From: a bacterium | GTDB lineage: Bacteria > CAIWAD01 | Reading direction: 5' to 3' | DNA: 64,000 nt | Assembly (NCBI GenBank): GCA_030429345.1 | Contig: JAUIFJ010000006.1 | Location: 62,001-126,000, forward strand | Shown here: piece after piece, positions 17,426-26,696 of the stretch | How the letters are laid out: each line of letters begins with the position of its first letter | Position numbering within the stretch: the first letter of the stretch is position 1 | Program-made: the position numbers and the translations under genes | Notes under the pieces: model-generated | The model's input: only the letters and a program-made list of their open reading frames with translations | Database searches by the model: none | Told to the model about the DNA's origin: nothing

Positions 17426-18676
17426 CTAGAGGAAGTTGAAACCCAGCGAGAAGCGCATGGTCTTGTCGCGAGGCGTCGAATAGCGCTCGGCATCGACGCT
17501 GAGCTCATAGCTGAAATCGAACTGGATCTTGTTGATCAGCATGCTGATGCCCGTGGTGTAGGACTTGATCGATCCGGCCATGTCGTTGAGATAGCCGCCA
17601 CGCACGCCGAAGGCCGCCTGGCCCAGGTTCGAGGTGTCCGCGCGATACCAGTACTCCACGCCCAAGTTGTAGACGTAGTTGCGCAGTTCCGTCTCGAGGC
17701 CGTCATCGAACCAGGAGGTGAAGAGCGCCTTGTAGGCCGGATCGGTCTCGTATTCGTAGATGTCCGGATCATCGGCGCCGTCCTCGTTCCGCTCCTGAAA
17801 ACTCAGGTTCGAGTAGCCGGTCTGGTTGTCGGGGTTGTGCGGATTGTCGGGATCGCCGACGCGCGTGTCACGCACGCCCTGCACGGTGACGCTGGCCAGG
17901 CTTTTCTGCACCAGCTGCTTGTTCAGGTCGAAGACGAAGTTCAATTCGTTGTGTGCGTCGCTGTAGGCGTTCAGCGCAAAGCCCAGCTTCAGGTTGGTGG
18001 GCAGCGGATCGGCCTGGGCCTCGTCGGCATAGCTGATCTCGGGGCCGAAGTTGGCCAGGTTGACGCCCAGGTTGAGCGGCATGCTGGTAAAGGGCAGCGT
18101 GGTCTTGTAGAGCGCGCCCAGGTCGAGGGCGAAGCTGTAGCCCGTTCCTGCCGTCTGGTTGCCCACCTTGACGCCGTCGGCCAGGTCGGAGACGATGAAC
18201 TTGACGCCCAGGCCCACGCCCAGGTCCGGATTGAGCGTCGTGCCGTAGTTGCCGCCAATGGCGAATTCGCGGCTGGTGATCACGCCCAGCTCGTCGCCGG
18301 CCTCGTTGGTGTAGGTCTGGTCGCCTTCGTTCATGTAAATGATGTTCAGGCCGACCGTACCGCCCAGTTCGGGCACATACCGGCTGGCGGCGACGAAGTC
18401 GAAGAAGATGTCATTCAGGTTGAAGGCCGGCAGCCAGTTGCTGTGCATCAGGCGAATGTCCGTGCCGCGCTGGAAGGCCAGGCCGCCGGGGTTCCACCAG
18501 GTGGCCGTGGCGTCGTCGGCGATGGCGACAAAACTCTCGCCCATGCCCGCGGGACGGGAACCGGGACTGATCAGCAGCCAGAGTACGGCCGCTTCGGAAA
18601 CCTGTGCCATCGCGGCGGTCGGCAGACCCAGGATGGCGGCGCCCAGGCCCGCCAGGGCCAGTCGCTTGAGATTCAT
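17426..18676 (-). CDS. PorV/PorQ family outer-membrane protein
   Basis: 416 residues, signal peptide ending AAMAQ. The N-terminal signature AAVLWLLISPGSRPAGMGESFVAIADDATATWWNPGGLA is diagnostic of the PorV/PorQ (UPF0164-like) family; the rest alternates like a FadL-type barrel and ends FSLGFNFL. PorV delivers type IX secretion cargo in Bacteroidota, and homologues occur more widely. Its position directly upstream (11 bases) of a protein with a sorting-type C terminus is consistent with a carrier/cargo pair. GGAGG lies 7-11 bases before the ATG. It is probably the first gene of the 18.7-8.8 kb envelope operon. Confidence 0.85.
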   Translation of the reverse strand: MNLKRLALAGLGAAILGLPTAAMAQVSEAAVLWLLISPGSRPAGMGESFVAIADDATATWWNPGGLAFQRGTDIRLMHSNWLPAFNLNDIFFDFVAASRYVPELGGTVGLNIIYMNEGDQTYTNEAGDELGVITSREFAIGGNYGTTLNPDLGVGLGVKFIVSDLADGVKVGNQTAGTGYSFALDLGALYKTTLPFTSMPLNLGVNLANFGPEISYADEAQADPLPTNLKLGFALNAYSDAHNELNFVFDLNKQLVQKSLASVTVQGVRDTRVGDPDNPHNPDNQTGYSNLSFQERNEDGADDPDIYEYETDPAYKALFTSWFDDGLETELRNYVYNLGVEYWYRADTSNLGQAAFGVRGGYLNDMAGSIKSYTTGISMLINKIQFDFSYELSVDAERYSTPRDKTMRFSLGFNFL

Positions 18677-18768
18677 GGGTGAATCCTCCGTATATGTGAT
18701 TTGCTTGCGGTCGATTGCCGGGGCTACTCTTGCAGGCTTGTCCTGTGCCCAAGAGCGGCGGGATTCCC

Positions 18769-18800
18769 GGAAAAAGAAACAGCCGGACAAGCGTCCGGCT
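18769..18800 (-). terminator. Rho-independent terminator
   Basis: On the minus strand an 8-bp stem (AGCCGGAC/GTCCGGCT, loop of four, 18781-18800) is followed by a T-rich run (GTTTCTTTTTC). It would end transcripts coming from the 23.2-19 kb operon before the PorV gene. The rest of the 18677-19049 gap shows no gene; the porV promoter presumably lies between the hairpin and 18676. Confidence 0.75.
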
Positions 18801-19049
18801 GGCAAGCAGGAGCTTGTTCCTTGATTATCGTCTCGGAAGGGGCGTCTTCTCAGTGCCCGGGGGCACAAACGGGAAGAAAGGCCATTTTTTCAGGCTTCTC
18901 CCAAAACAACAATCAGGAACAAGTGGCGATCGCGACTCCAGAATTCGAGCGTACGGTTCTCCGCACATCTGCAAAGACCCCAATTCTACAACCGCACAAG
19001 CTGGGATGCAAGGTGAAAAAGGGCTCCGCTTGTTCTCTTTCGACCAATT

Positions 19050-19895
19050 TTAGCGGGACTTGAATTGCGGCGCGCGCTTCTCCAGAAAAGCGCTCGTGCC
19101 TTCGCGCATGTCCTCGGTCGTGAAGCAGGTACCGAACAAGTCCTGCTCCAGTTCCAGCCCTGCCTGCAAAGGCAGCGACATGCCGCGGCCGATGGCCTGC
19201 AGGCAACCGGCGACGGCCAGGGGCGCTTTCTCGCAGATCGGCGCGATCCAGGCGCGCACGGCCTGCAGGAAGGCCTCGCGGTCCGGCACGGGGCGGCCCT
19301 TGGCGTCCTGCAGCGGCTGGCCCTTTTCGTCCTGGCGCCAGGTGGAAACCACTTCGTTGACCAGTCCGATGGCCTTTGCCTCTTCGGCCTTGACCATGCC
19401 GGCGCGCAGGCAGATCTCGATCGCCCGTCCCTGCCCCACCAGGCGCGGCAGGCGCTGCGTGCCGCCATAGCCCGGCACCAGGCCCAGGTTGACTTCCGGC
19501 TGGCCGAAGCGTGCGCTGGCATGCGCCACCCGCATGTGGCAGCAGAGGGCCAGTTCGCAGCCGCCGCCCAGGGCGAAGCCCATCACCGCCGCGACCACCG
19601 GCACCTGCATGCCCTCGATGCGGTTCATCACCGCCTGGCCGAAGGCGCTGGTGCGGTGTCCGCCGGCGCGGTCCTGCTCCGCCAGTTCGCTGATGTCGGC
19701 ACCGGCCACGAAGGCCTTCTCGCCCGCGCCGGTCAGGATCACCGCGCGCAGATCGTCGTCGGCCGCCAGCTGGTGGAAGCAGTCGTCCAGCTCGACGAAG
19801 GTCGCGTGAGACAGGGCATTCATCTTCTGCGGCCGGTTGATCGTGACGATCGCCAGCGGGCCGTCCTGCTCGACGAGCAGGTTCTTGTACTCCAT
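19050..19895 (-). CDS. Enoyl-CoA hydratase/isomerase family protein
   Basis: 281 residues, crotonase fold. Oxyanion-hole segments AFVAGADISEL and MGFALGGGCELA are present. Both catalytic glutamates of the hydratase are conserved: Glu in GGCELA, and Glu 20 residues later in FGQPEVNLGLVPGYGGTQRL. It would hydrate 2-enoyl-CoA in fatty-acid or related CoA metabolism. It is about 20 residues longer than usual because of a charged insertion (TWRQDEKGQPLQDAKGRPVPDRE region) before the C-terminal helices. I chose the ATG at 19895 (GGAG upstream; MEYKNLLVE opening); ATGs at 19907 and 19934 are alternatives, the latter overlapping the pyrE stop. Confidence 0.88.
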   Translation of the reverse strand: MEYKNLLVEQDGPLAIVTINRPQKMNALSHATFVELDDCFHQLAADDDLRAVILTGAGEKAFVAGADISELAEQDRAGGHRTSAFGQAVMNRIEGMQVPVVAAVMGFALGGGCELALCCHMRVAHASARFGQPEVNLGLVPGYGGTQRLPRLVGQGRAIEICLRAGMVKAEEAKAIGLVNEVVSTWRQDEKGQPLQDAKGRPVPDREAFLQAVRAWIAPICEKAPLAVAGCLQAIGRGMSLPLQAGLELEQDLFGTCFTTEDMREGTSAFLEKRAPQFKSR

Positions 19896-19930
19896 TTCGA
19901 TCTCCATGGATTGGTTGTCTGTTTCCGTTC

Positions 19931-20464
19931 TCATACCGCGGCCTTCAGCTCCTCCGCCGTATACAGTGCCTCCAGCCGCAGGCCGGCGGCGGCCAGCTTC
20001 CCGGCTCCGCCAGCCTGGCGGTCGATCACGCAGAGCACGTGCTCGATGATCGCTCCGCCCTCGCGCAGGGCCGCCGTCGCGTCGAGCACCGCCCCGCCGG
20101 AGGTGACCACGTCCTCGATCAGCGTGATGCGTTTTCCGGCGAAGTCCGGCCCCTCGGCCAGCTTGCAGGTGCCGTAGCGCTTGGCCTCCTTGCGCACCAG
20201 CAGCAGGGGCAGGCCGCTGTTCTGCGAGCAGAGCGTGGCGATGGGCACGCCGCCCAGCTCGAGTCCGCCCAGCAGCTCGCTTCCCTCCGGAATGCGTGCC
20301 GCCATCTCGCGGCAGATCGCCTGCAGGCAGGCCGGGTCGGCCTCGAAGCGGTACTTGTCGAAGTACTCGTGGCTTGTCACACCGCTGCGCAGCAGGAACT
20401 CTCCGGTAATGTGCGCCAGCCGGTGAATGCGGGCCGCGAGGGCCCTGCGGTCGTTCAGGGACAT
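19931..20464 (-). CDS. pyrE: Orotate phosphoribosyltransferase
   Basis: 177 residues. It couples orotate to PRPP to give OMP in de novo pyrimidine synthesis. The PRPP-binding loop ITLIEDVVTSGGAV is intact; the catalytic Lys/Arg loop (RKEAKRYGTCK) and GGLELGGVPIA segment match the family. It is slightly shorter than the E. coli enzyme but comparable to many bacterial OPRTs. It sits five bases after the HIT gene and is the only pyrimidine gene in the window. Confidence 0.92.
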   Translation of the reverse strand: MSLNDRRALAARIHRLAHITGEFLLRSGVTSHEYFDKYRFEADPACLQAICREMAARIPEGSELLGGLELGGVPIATLCSQNSGLPLLLVRKEAKRYGTCKLAEGPDFAGKRITLIEDVVTSGGAVLDATAALREGGAIIEHVLCVIDRQAGGAGKLAAAGLRLEALYTAEELKAAV

Positions 20465-20469
20465 GGGGT

Positions 20470-20829
20470 CTATTCTCCGGCTCCTGGCAACATCCGCCCC
20501 AGGGGCTTGCCCCCGAGAAGGTGCAGATGCAGGTGATACACTTCCTGCCCGCCGTGATCGCGGCAGTTGATGATCGTGCGGTAACCCTCCTCCGCCAGGC
20601 CCTGCTCGGCGGCGACGCGGCTCGCCGTGACCAGCATGTGTCCCAGCAGGGCCTCGTCCTCCTCGCCCACGTCGGCCAGGGTCGGGATCTCGCGGTTGGG
20701 AATCACCAGGATGTGCACCGGCGCCTGGGGGCTGATGTCCCGAAAGGCTGTCACACGCTCATCCTGGTAGACGATGTCCGCCGGGATCTCCCCGGCGACG
20801 ATGCGGGCGAAGATGGTGCTTCCGCTCAT
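20470..20829 (-). CDS. HIT family protein (HinT-like)
   Basis: 119 residues. The histidine-triad motif HLHLHLLGG (H-x-H-x-H) sits near the C terminus, after [18 protein letters not shown]. The N terminus [20 protein letters not shown] is typical of the HinT/PKCI branch, purine nucleoside phosphoramidases in the cytosol. The ATG at 20829 overlaps the stop of the S9 peptidase as ATGA, favouring this start over the longer frame from 20895. Confidence 0.93.
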   Translation of the reverse strand: MSGSTIFARIVAGEIPADIVYQDERVTAFRDISPQAPVHILVIPNREIPTLADVGEEDEALLGHMLVTASRVAAEQGLAEEGYRTIINCRDHGGQEVYHLHLHLLGGKPLGRMLPGAGE

Positions 20830-23246
20830 GGTGTGCTCTCCCCTGTTTCCGGCTCCGCCCGGGGCGGCGCGTTCTTCACATGTTCTTCCAGCCATCGCTC
20901 CGTCTCGTAGAGCATCTGCAGGCGGCTTTCGCGCGCCCGGTAGCCGTGTCCCTCGTGGGGCAGCAGGCAGAGCCTGGCCTGCCCGCCCAGGCCCTTGATC
21001 GCCTGGAAAAGACGCTCGCTCTGCATGGGATAGGTGCCCGAGTTGCTGTCCTCCGCCCCGTGGATCAGCAGCAGCGGCTCGTCGATGCGGTCGGCCCAGG
21101 TGAAGGGAGACATCTCCCAGTAGACCTCGCGCGCTTCCCAGAAGCTGCGGTCCTCCACCTGGAAGCCGAAAGGCGTCAGGCTGCGATTGTAGGCCCCGCT
21201 GCGGGCAATCCCTGCGCGGAAAAGGTCGCTGTGCGCCAGCAGGTTTGTGGCCATGAAGGCGCCATAGCTGTGGCCACCGACGGCGACGCGCTGCGGATCA
21301 CAGACTCCTTCGGCGACAGCGGCGTCGATGGCCGCCCTGGCATTGGCGACGAGCTGTGTCACGAAGGTATCATTGGGCTTCTGCCCGTCCTCCCCGACGA
21401 TCGGCATCGAGGGATCGTCGATCACGGCATAGCCCTGCAGCAGCCAGGCGCGCGCCGAGTAGGGACTGCTGCGATGAAAGCGCCAGGGCGAATCCTGCAC
21501 CTGGCCCGCGGCCTGGCGGTTCGTATACGAACCGGGATAGGCCCAGAGCACCGTGGGCAGGGGACCCTGTTCCGGTGACCAGCCGGGAGGCGTCCAGAGC
21601 GTCGCGTGCAGCGCCAGGCTGTCCTCCCGCAGGTAGTGCAGCTCGCGCCGGGAAGCGGCGGTCAGCTCGGGGTGCGGATCCTCCATGCGCAGCAGTTCGA
21701 CGAAGGCCGAATCGGCCAGGGAGAAGGTGCCGTATACGCGCGGGGTCTGCGCGTTCTCGCGCCGCAGGAGCAGCCGGTCCGCGTCCAGGACCTCGATCAC
21801 CGTCTCATGCCAGGGGGGGCGGCTGCGGAAGAGGATCTCGCTGCTGCCATCCTCCGGATCAAAGAGGGAAAGAAAGGGGCGCTCGCCTTCCGGAGAAGCG
21901 CCGCGGCTCCGGAAGAGGAAGTGCCCGTCCTGCTGGAGCAGCAGTTCGTGGCCGCTCGCCGAAGGCCGGGTCAGGGCGGAACCGGGGTCCGTGTAGCGAT
22001 CCTGGGAATCGCGGTCGAAGAGCAGTTCGACTCCGCCCTCCGGCCGCAGCAGTTCGCAGCGCTCGCGGCGGGTGGGGTACCAGTAGCTCCAGGCCAGCGC
22101 GCGCCCGTCGGCGGCCACATCCATGTGTCTCACGCGCCAGGGGCTGCGGTAGAGTTCGCGCGGCTCCTCCGTGAAAGGCGCATGCCAGGCAAGGACCCGG
22201 TCACGCATTTCGGCCTCGACACGGGCGTCGCCTTCGTCCAGCGCTTCGGTCCAGACGAGCGTCGCCGGCTGGTCCGGGCGCCAGTGCACGCTCCGCGGTC
22301 CGGTCGTGGTGCTGCCATGGGCAATGGGGACCGCGTCGGCCAAGGGCTTGCGCGCCAGCAGCACGCTGGCTCCGTCGCGCAGGTCGTAGAGGCTCAGGCG
22401 CTGCGCGAAGCGATACCAGGGCAATTCCAGGGACCAGGGCGGCAGCAGCTCCTCCAGGTAGAGCCGGTTTCCATCCGGCGAAGGAGTGGCCTCCAGCCAA
22501 TGGGCGGCAGGCAGTCCCAGCCAGCGGGCTTCGCTGTCGAGTTCCAGAAGGGCCAGCCTGCTCAGGCTGAGGGCGCTGAAGCGTTCACCGTCGGCAGGGC
22601 TTTGCAGCAGATTCTGCCAGGTGCGTCCCGGACGGGCCTCCTCGCCGGTCTCCAGCACGCGCGGCGCGGGCGGGGCCGTCGGCAGGGCGGCCTCCTCCTG
22701 CAGGCGGAAGAGGGCGACGACCGTACGGCTGTCGGGCAGCCATTGAAAGGGATCCGCAAGAACCGCATTCAGCGGCAGGGGGCTGGCCTGGCGGACACTG
22801 GCGCTTTGACGGTCGAGCCACCAGAGCGTCCAGCCCTTGTCCCCGCGCAGGGCGAAGGCCGCTCTGCGACCGTCGGGCGCCCAGCGGAACCAGGAGAATC
22901 GCGCCGCGGGCGGCAGGCCGATCACCTGCCGCTCTTCGCCGCTTTCCAGGTCCAGCAGCCTCAGGCCCGAACGCACGCGCTGATCCGCGGGGCCGTAGCG
23001 CAGGGGGTCGATGCGCAACCCGGCCAGGCCCAGCACGTCCCGCGCGAGCTCGGCAACGGGCGGTGCGGGAGGACGCTCCAGCAGGGCCAGGGTGCGGCCG
23101 TCCGGGGAAAGGCGCAGCAGGGGATCCAGAGGCGCGTCCACCAGGGCTGCCAGGGAAGCGGAAGGGTGCTGGTAGCCGGAAGCCGGCAGGTCCACGCATA
23201 GCAGCATGAGCAGCAGCAGGCAGAGGTGCGGGGCAGGCAGCTTCAT
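20826..23246 (-). CDS. Secreted S9 family peptidase (prolyl oligopeptidase type, S9C/S9D-like)
   Basis: 806 residues with a signal peptide ([24 protein letters not shown]). Residues about 40-530 are propeller-like; the C-terminal third is an alpha/beta hydrolase. The nucleophile elbow [16 protein letters not shown] carries the catalytic Ser; [12 protein letters not shown] holds the Asp region; [12 protein letters not shown] holds the catalytic His. The GGHSYGAFM form and length resemble glutamyl/acylaminoacyl-type peptidases. It is periplasmic or exported. ATG at 23246 has GGGAG upstream. It heads the S9-HIT-pyrE-ECH unit, an unusual gene mix. Confidence 0.88.
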   Translation of the reverse strand: MKLPAPHLCLLLLMLLCVDLPASGYQHPSASLAALVDAPLDPLLRLSPDGRTLALLERPPAPPVAELARDVLGLAGLRIDPLRYGPADQRVRSGLRLLDLESGEERQVIGLPPAARFSWFRWAPDGRRAAFALRGDKGWTLWWLDRQSASVRQASPLPLNAVLADPFQWLPDSRTVVALFRLQEEAALPTAPPAPRVLETGEEARPGRTWQNLLQSPADGERFSALSLSRLALLELDSEARWLGLPAAHWLEATPSPDGNRLYLEELLPPWSLELPWYRFAQRLSLYDLRDGASVLLARKPLADAVPIAHGSTTTGPRSVHWRPDQPATLVWTEALDEGDARVEAEMRDRVLAWHAPFTEEPRELYRSPWRVRHMDVAADGRALAWSYWYPTRRERCELLRPEGGVELLFDRDSQDRYTDPGSALTRPSASGHELLLQQDGHFLFRSRGASPEGERPFLSLFDPEDGSSEILFRSRPPWHETVIEVLDADRLLLRRENAQTPRVYGTFSLADSAFVELLRMEDPHPELTAASRRELHYLREDSLALHATLWTPPGWSPEQGPLPTVLWAYPGSYTNRQAAGQVQDSPWRFHRSSPYSARAWLLQGYAVIDDPSMPIVGEDGQKPNDTFVTQLVANARAAIDAAVAEGVCDPQRVAVGGHSYGAFMATNLLAHSDLFRAGIARSGAYNRSLTPFGFQVEDRSFWEAREVYWEMSPFTWADRIDEPLLLIHGAEDSNSGTYPMQSERLFQAIKGLGGQARLCLLPHEGHGYRARESRLQMLYETERWLEEHVKNAPPRAEPETGESTP

Positions 23247-23387
23247 CAGACTCCCGAATTGTGGAGCGGGGCGGATTCCGGTACATTCGCCGCCACGGAT
23301 TCGTCCGTGATGCATGGCCATCCGCTTCCCGTCGGAAGCGAAGAAGGTAAGGAAGGAGCGCGAAGGCGTTCTTCCGGAAAGGATGAA

Positions 23388-23702
23388 ATGAAAGCCATCG
23401 CCCTTGCCCTGCTGCTGGCCCTTGCCTCCTGCGGGCAGCAGCAGGAAGAGCCCTCCGCGGTCGCAGTGACCGTCGCCGTTGTCGACAGCCTGAGCCTTCC
23501 CGTCTACGGCATGACCTGCGACGGTTGCGTGCAGGCAGTCTGCAATTCCCTCGAGAAAGTGGAGGGAGTCGGCTCGGTGGAAGTCGACCTGGAAGAAGGA
23601 GTGGCCCTTGTGCGGCGCAGCGATCCGGAAAAGGCCGACCTGGGCAATCTGCGCGCGGCGGTGCTCCGCGCCGGCTACGCGACGGAACCGGAAGGTGACT
23701 GA
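23388..23702 (+). CDS. Lipoprotein with heavy-metal-associated (HMA) domain
   Basis: 104 residues. The N terminus MKAIALALLLALASC has a lipobox (LASC), so Cys-15 should be lipidated. The rest is an HMA fold with the metal-binding GMTCDGCV motif, as in CopZ/MerP. An exported, membrane-tethered copper or other soft-metal-binding protein is the likely reading; no pump or regulator is next to it. ATG at 23388 follows AAAGGA. Its last eight bases overlap the GTG start of the next gene. Divergent from the S9 peptidase across a 141-base promoter region. Confidence 0.82.
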   Translation: MKAIALALLLALASCGQQQEEPSAVAVTVAVVDSLSLPVYGMTCDGCVQAVCNSLEKVEGVGSVEVDLEEGVALVRRSDPEKADLGNLRAAVLRAGYATEPEGD

Positions 23703-24717
23703 GTCCAGTCTGCGGGACCTGCCCGGGATCGAACTGCACCTGCACCTGGAGGGCTGCGCGGGGTCGGCACTCCGCCGCGAGCTGCTTCAGCGCTGGGGCA
23801 CGGGATCTTCCGGCAAGATCGAGCATCTGCTGGCGACGCCGAAGGACATGCAGAGCTTCCTGGCGGCCTGGAAGGCGGTCCTTCTGCAGGTCCGGTCGGA
23901 AGAGGACTTCGCCCTCTATGCCCACGCGCTTTGCGACTACATGGAAGACCAGCGCCTGCTCTACGCCGAGGTCTTCTACTCCCCGGACTACTACGTGATG
24001 CAGAAGGGCCTCGATCTGGCGAAGCTGCATGCGGCCATCGAAGGCGTGATCGCCGAGCGCGGAGTGCACGCGGTGTTCCTCTGCGACTTCGTGCGCGATC
24101 TGGGTCCGGATCACGCCAGCGAGTTCTGGCAGCGCCACCTGAAGGACTGCGGCTGGACGCTGCTCAAGGGCATCGGCATTGGCGGATCCGAAGAAGGACA
24201 CCCGCCCGGCGCCTTTCACCGACTCTTCAAGGAGGCCGCCGACCGGGGGCTGGGCCTGACGGCGCATGCCGGGGAATGGTGTCCGGCCGACAGCGTGGGC
24301 GAGGCCGTCCGCGAGCTGGGTGTATCACGCGTCGGACATGGCACGAGCGCCGCCGCCGATCCGGCCTGCCTCGCCCTGCTGGGCGAACACGGCGTCTGCG
24401 TCGACGCCTGTCCGGGAAGCAACCGGCTGACCGGAAGCATCGGGTCCGATGAAACACACCCCTTGCAGGCCTTCCTTGACGCCGGCCTGCGGCTGAGCCT
24501 CAACAGCGATGATCCGGGCTACTTCGGCACCAGCCTGAAGGGCGAGCTGGCGGCGGCGGCCAGGGATCACGGCCTTTCCGCGGCGGAACTCTTCGAGCGG
24601 CAGGTCGATGCCGTCGAGGCGAGCTTCCTGCTGAAGAGCCGCAAACAGGACCTGAAGAACCGGCTCTACCGCGGTTGGCGCGGGCTGCTGGAAGCCGGCA
24701 CGGAACAGGAGGACTGA
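23695..24717 (+). CDS. Adenosine deaminase family metallohydrolase
   Basis: 340 residues, TIM-barrel amidohydrolase. Metal and catalytic sites are in place: HLHLEG (15-20), HAGE (about 190-193), the HGT of SRVGHGTSA, and NSDDP near residue 270. CPGSN replaces the more usual CPxSN with a good match. The SDDPGYFGT ending resembles adenine or aminofutalosine deaminases as much as classical adenosine deaminase, so the purine substrate is open. The GTG start at 23695 overlaps the HMA lipoprotein gene by eight bases; an upstream ATG at 23608 would lie deep inside that gene. Confidence 0.85.
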   Translation: MTESSLRDLPGIELHLHLEGCAGSALRRELLQRWGTGSSGKIEHLLATPKDMQSFLAAWKAVLLQVRSEEDFALYAHALCDYMEDQRLLYAEVFYSPDYYVMQKGLDLAKLHAAIEGVIAERGVHAVFLCDFVRDLGPDHASEFWQRHLKDCGWTLLKGIGIGGSEEGHPPGAFHRLFKEAADRGLGLTAHAGEWCPADSVGEAVRELGVSRVGHGTSAAADPACLALLGEHGVCVDACPGSNRLTGSIGSDETHPLQAFLDAGLRLSLNSDDPGYFGTSLKGELAAAARDHGLSAAELFERQVDAVEASFLLKSRKQDLKNRLYRGWRGLLEAGTEQED

Positions 24718-25436
24718 TGCACTCTTTGCCGTGGACGCGCGTCCTGCGCGACAGTGGAACACGCTCGCTGCTCGACCTGGCCTGCGGAAGCGGGGGCTTC
24801 GCGGCCTTCCTGCTGCCCCACCTGCCGGAGTGCCGCAAGGTCGTCGGCATCGACGGGAACGAGGCCGCGCTGCAGCAGGCCCGCGAGGCCGACTGGCCCT
24901 GTGAGACGGAATGGCGCGCCGGGGATGCCGCCGCCCTTCCCTTCGAAGAGGGGAGCTTCGACCTGGTGGCGATCCGCAACAGCCTGCATCACATGGCCGA
25001 CGCCGCTGCCGTGCTCGCCGGAGCCTTGCGTGTGCTGCGGCCCGGGGGCCTGCTGCTGGCGCAGGAGATGGTCAGCGACGGGCTGGAACCCTCGCGGCAG
25101 AGCCACCGCGAAATGCATCACTGGTGGTCCGCCGTCGACCGCCTGCGAGGTGTCTGCCATCATCCGACCTACAGCCGCCAGGCCCTGCGCGCCCTGCTCG
25201 ACGGGGCCGGCGGCGAGTGCCTCTACAGCGTGTTCCACGAGCCGGCGGGGGCGGACCCGCGCGGCGAAAAGGTGCACGCCTTCCTGGAAGAACGGATCAC
25301 GAAAACCTTGCAGGACCTGCCGGAAGGGGAGGAATGGCGCGCACTGGCGGAGCAGGTGCCGGCGCTGCGTCGCCACCTGGCCGAGCACGGTTTCCGCAGC
25401 GCGACCTACCTGTTGCAGATCACGCGGAAAGCCTGA
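24717..25436 (+). CDS. Class I SAM-dependent methyltransferase
   Basis: 239 residues. Motif I LLDLACGSGGFAAFLL (E/DxGxGxG type), acidic motif VVGIDGNEAAL, and SFDLVAIRNSLHHMADAAAVL followed by LRPGGLLLAQE fit the methyltransferase 11 family (UbiE/BioC-like). It uses S-adenosylmethionine; the acceptor is unknown. ATG at 24717 shares TGATG with the stop of the deaminase gene and has AGGAGG just upstream, so the three plus-strand genes look like one operon. Confidence 0.85.
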   Translation: MHSLPWTRVLRDSGTRSLLDLACGSGGFAAFLLPHLPECRKVVGIDGNEAALQQAREADWPCETEWRAGDAAALPFEEGSFDLVAIRNSLHHMADAAAVLAGALRVLRPGGLLLAQEMVSDGLEPSRQSHREMHHWWSAVDRLRGVCHHPTYSRQALRALLDGAGGECLYSVFHEPAGADPRGEKVHAFLEERITKTLQDLPEGEEWRALAEQVPALRRHLAEHGFRSATYLLQITRKA

Positions 25437-25449
25437 GGAGCGCAGCTCC
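25437..25449. terminator. Short hairpin between convergent genes
   Basis: A 5-bp stem (GGAGC/GCTCC, loop GCA) lies exactly between the stops of the methyltransferase and the M23 gene. It may contribute to termination on both strands, but no T-run follows. Confidence 0.3.
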
Positions 25450-26696
25450 TAGGGGCCCTCGGCAAGGACCGTGGCGGGGAAGCAGGTCTCGAAGTGGAAC
25501 CGGAAGGCCTCGAGTTCGACTTCCGGCACCGGTGAGACAGCGCTGTTCTTGAGCTGCATGGGGTCGATCTGCCGGCCGCGGTCGTGGACCTCATAGTGCA
25601 GGTGCGGCCCGCTGGCCAGGCCGCTGGATCCCACGTAGCCGATGACCTGGTTCTGACTCACGCGCGCTCCGGACTTGATGCCCTTCGCGTAGCCCTGCAG
25701 GTGACCGTATACGGTCTGGTAGCGATCCCCGTGCCGGAGGCGCACTGCCCGTCCCAACCCCTTGAGCCAGGAGGCGCTGCGTACCACGCCATCGGCAGAG
25801 GCGACCACGGGGGTTCCTCGCGGCGCCGCGAAATCGACTCCCGCATGCAGCTTGACCCGCTTGAGAATCGGGTGGAAGCGGTTGCCGAAGCGACTGCTGA
25901 TGCGACTGTAGTTGAGGGGAGATTTCAGGAAACGCTTCTGCAGCGACTGGCCCTGCCCGTCGAAATAGCCGCCTGCTCCCTCCCCCTGCCACCAGACGGC
26001 CCGCTTGAGCCCGTTCAGGCCCTCGTATTCCGCCGCGAGAATGCGGCCGCTGAGGCTCAGGCTGTCCTGCAGCCAGCCGCCGCGGTATACTTCCTGCTCC
26101 CAGACCAGGGAGAAACGGTCCCCTTGTCGCACATCCATCAGGAAATCCACGTCCCACTGGAAGATCTCGGCGAAACGCAGCACGGTTGCCGGGTCGCCCC
26201 CGGCGGCGATCAGGGCCTCGTAGAGGCTGCTCTGGATCACGCCTCCGGCCGCGCGCAGGCGGCTTGTCGGGTGGAGGCTGTCGACCACCGCGCTGTCGCT
26301 GTTGCAGGCAAGGCGCAGGCGGCGCAGCTGCCCGTCGAAGAGCGCCAGCCAGCGCTCTCCCGCGGAGTCCTCCAATACCTGCCAGCGCTGCCCGCTGCGC
26401 AGGCGGCGCGGATCGTGTACATCGGAAATGCTGCGGCAGAGACGCCGCGTCGTTTCGTGATCCAGCTCCAGGCGGCGGCAGAGGCGCTCCAGGCTCTCGT
26501 TGCGCCGCAGCTCCCCTTCCTGGATCACCGCCAGCCCGGCGCCTGCGGGCAGCTCGTCTGTCGACACGGTTTCCATGGCGGGAGTGCGGGGCTCCTGCGT
26601 TGCCATGGCGGAGGGGCTGCGCGGGCTTTCCCGGCAGCCTGCCAGCAGCAGCAGCAGCAGCAGCCCCGGCAACCGGAAGAAATCAGTGTGTCGCAT
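25449..26696 (-). CDS. M23 family metallopeptidase lipoprotein (MepM-like)
   Basis: 415 residues. Signal peptide with lipobox (LLLLLLLAGC), so probably an outer-membrane or periplasmic lipoprotein. The N-terminal half resembles the OapA/MepM regulatory region (LERLCRRLELDHETTRRLC, RLRSGQRWQVLED). The C-terminal M23 domain has zinc ligands in KLHAGVDFAAPRGTPV (H-x3-D) and SGPHLHYEVH (HxH). It would cut peptidoglycan cross-links during growth. The ATG at 26696 overlaps the upstream glycosyltransferase gene by 14 bases. Confidence 0.9.
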   Translation of the reverse strand: MRHTDFFRLPGLLLLLLLAGCRESPRSPSAMATQEPRTPAMETVSTDELPAGAGLAVIQEGELRRNESLERLCRRLELDHETTRRLCRSISDVHDPRRLRSGQRWQVLEDSAGERWLALFDGQLRRLRLACNSDSAVVDSLHPTSRLRAAGGVIQSSLYEALIAAGGDPATVLRFAEIFQWDVDFLMDVRQGDRFSLVWEQEVYRGGWLQDSLSLSGRILAAEYEGLNGLKRAVWWQGEGAGGYFDGQGQSLQKRFLKSPLNYSRISSRFGNRFHPILKRVKLHAGVDFAAPRGTPVVASADGVVRSASWLKGLGRAVRLRHGDRYQTVYGHLQGYAKGIKSGARVSQNQVIGYVGSSGLASGPHLHYEVHDRGRQIDPMQLKNSAVSPVPEVELEAFRFHFETCFPATVLAEGP

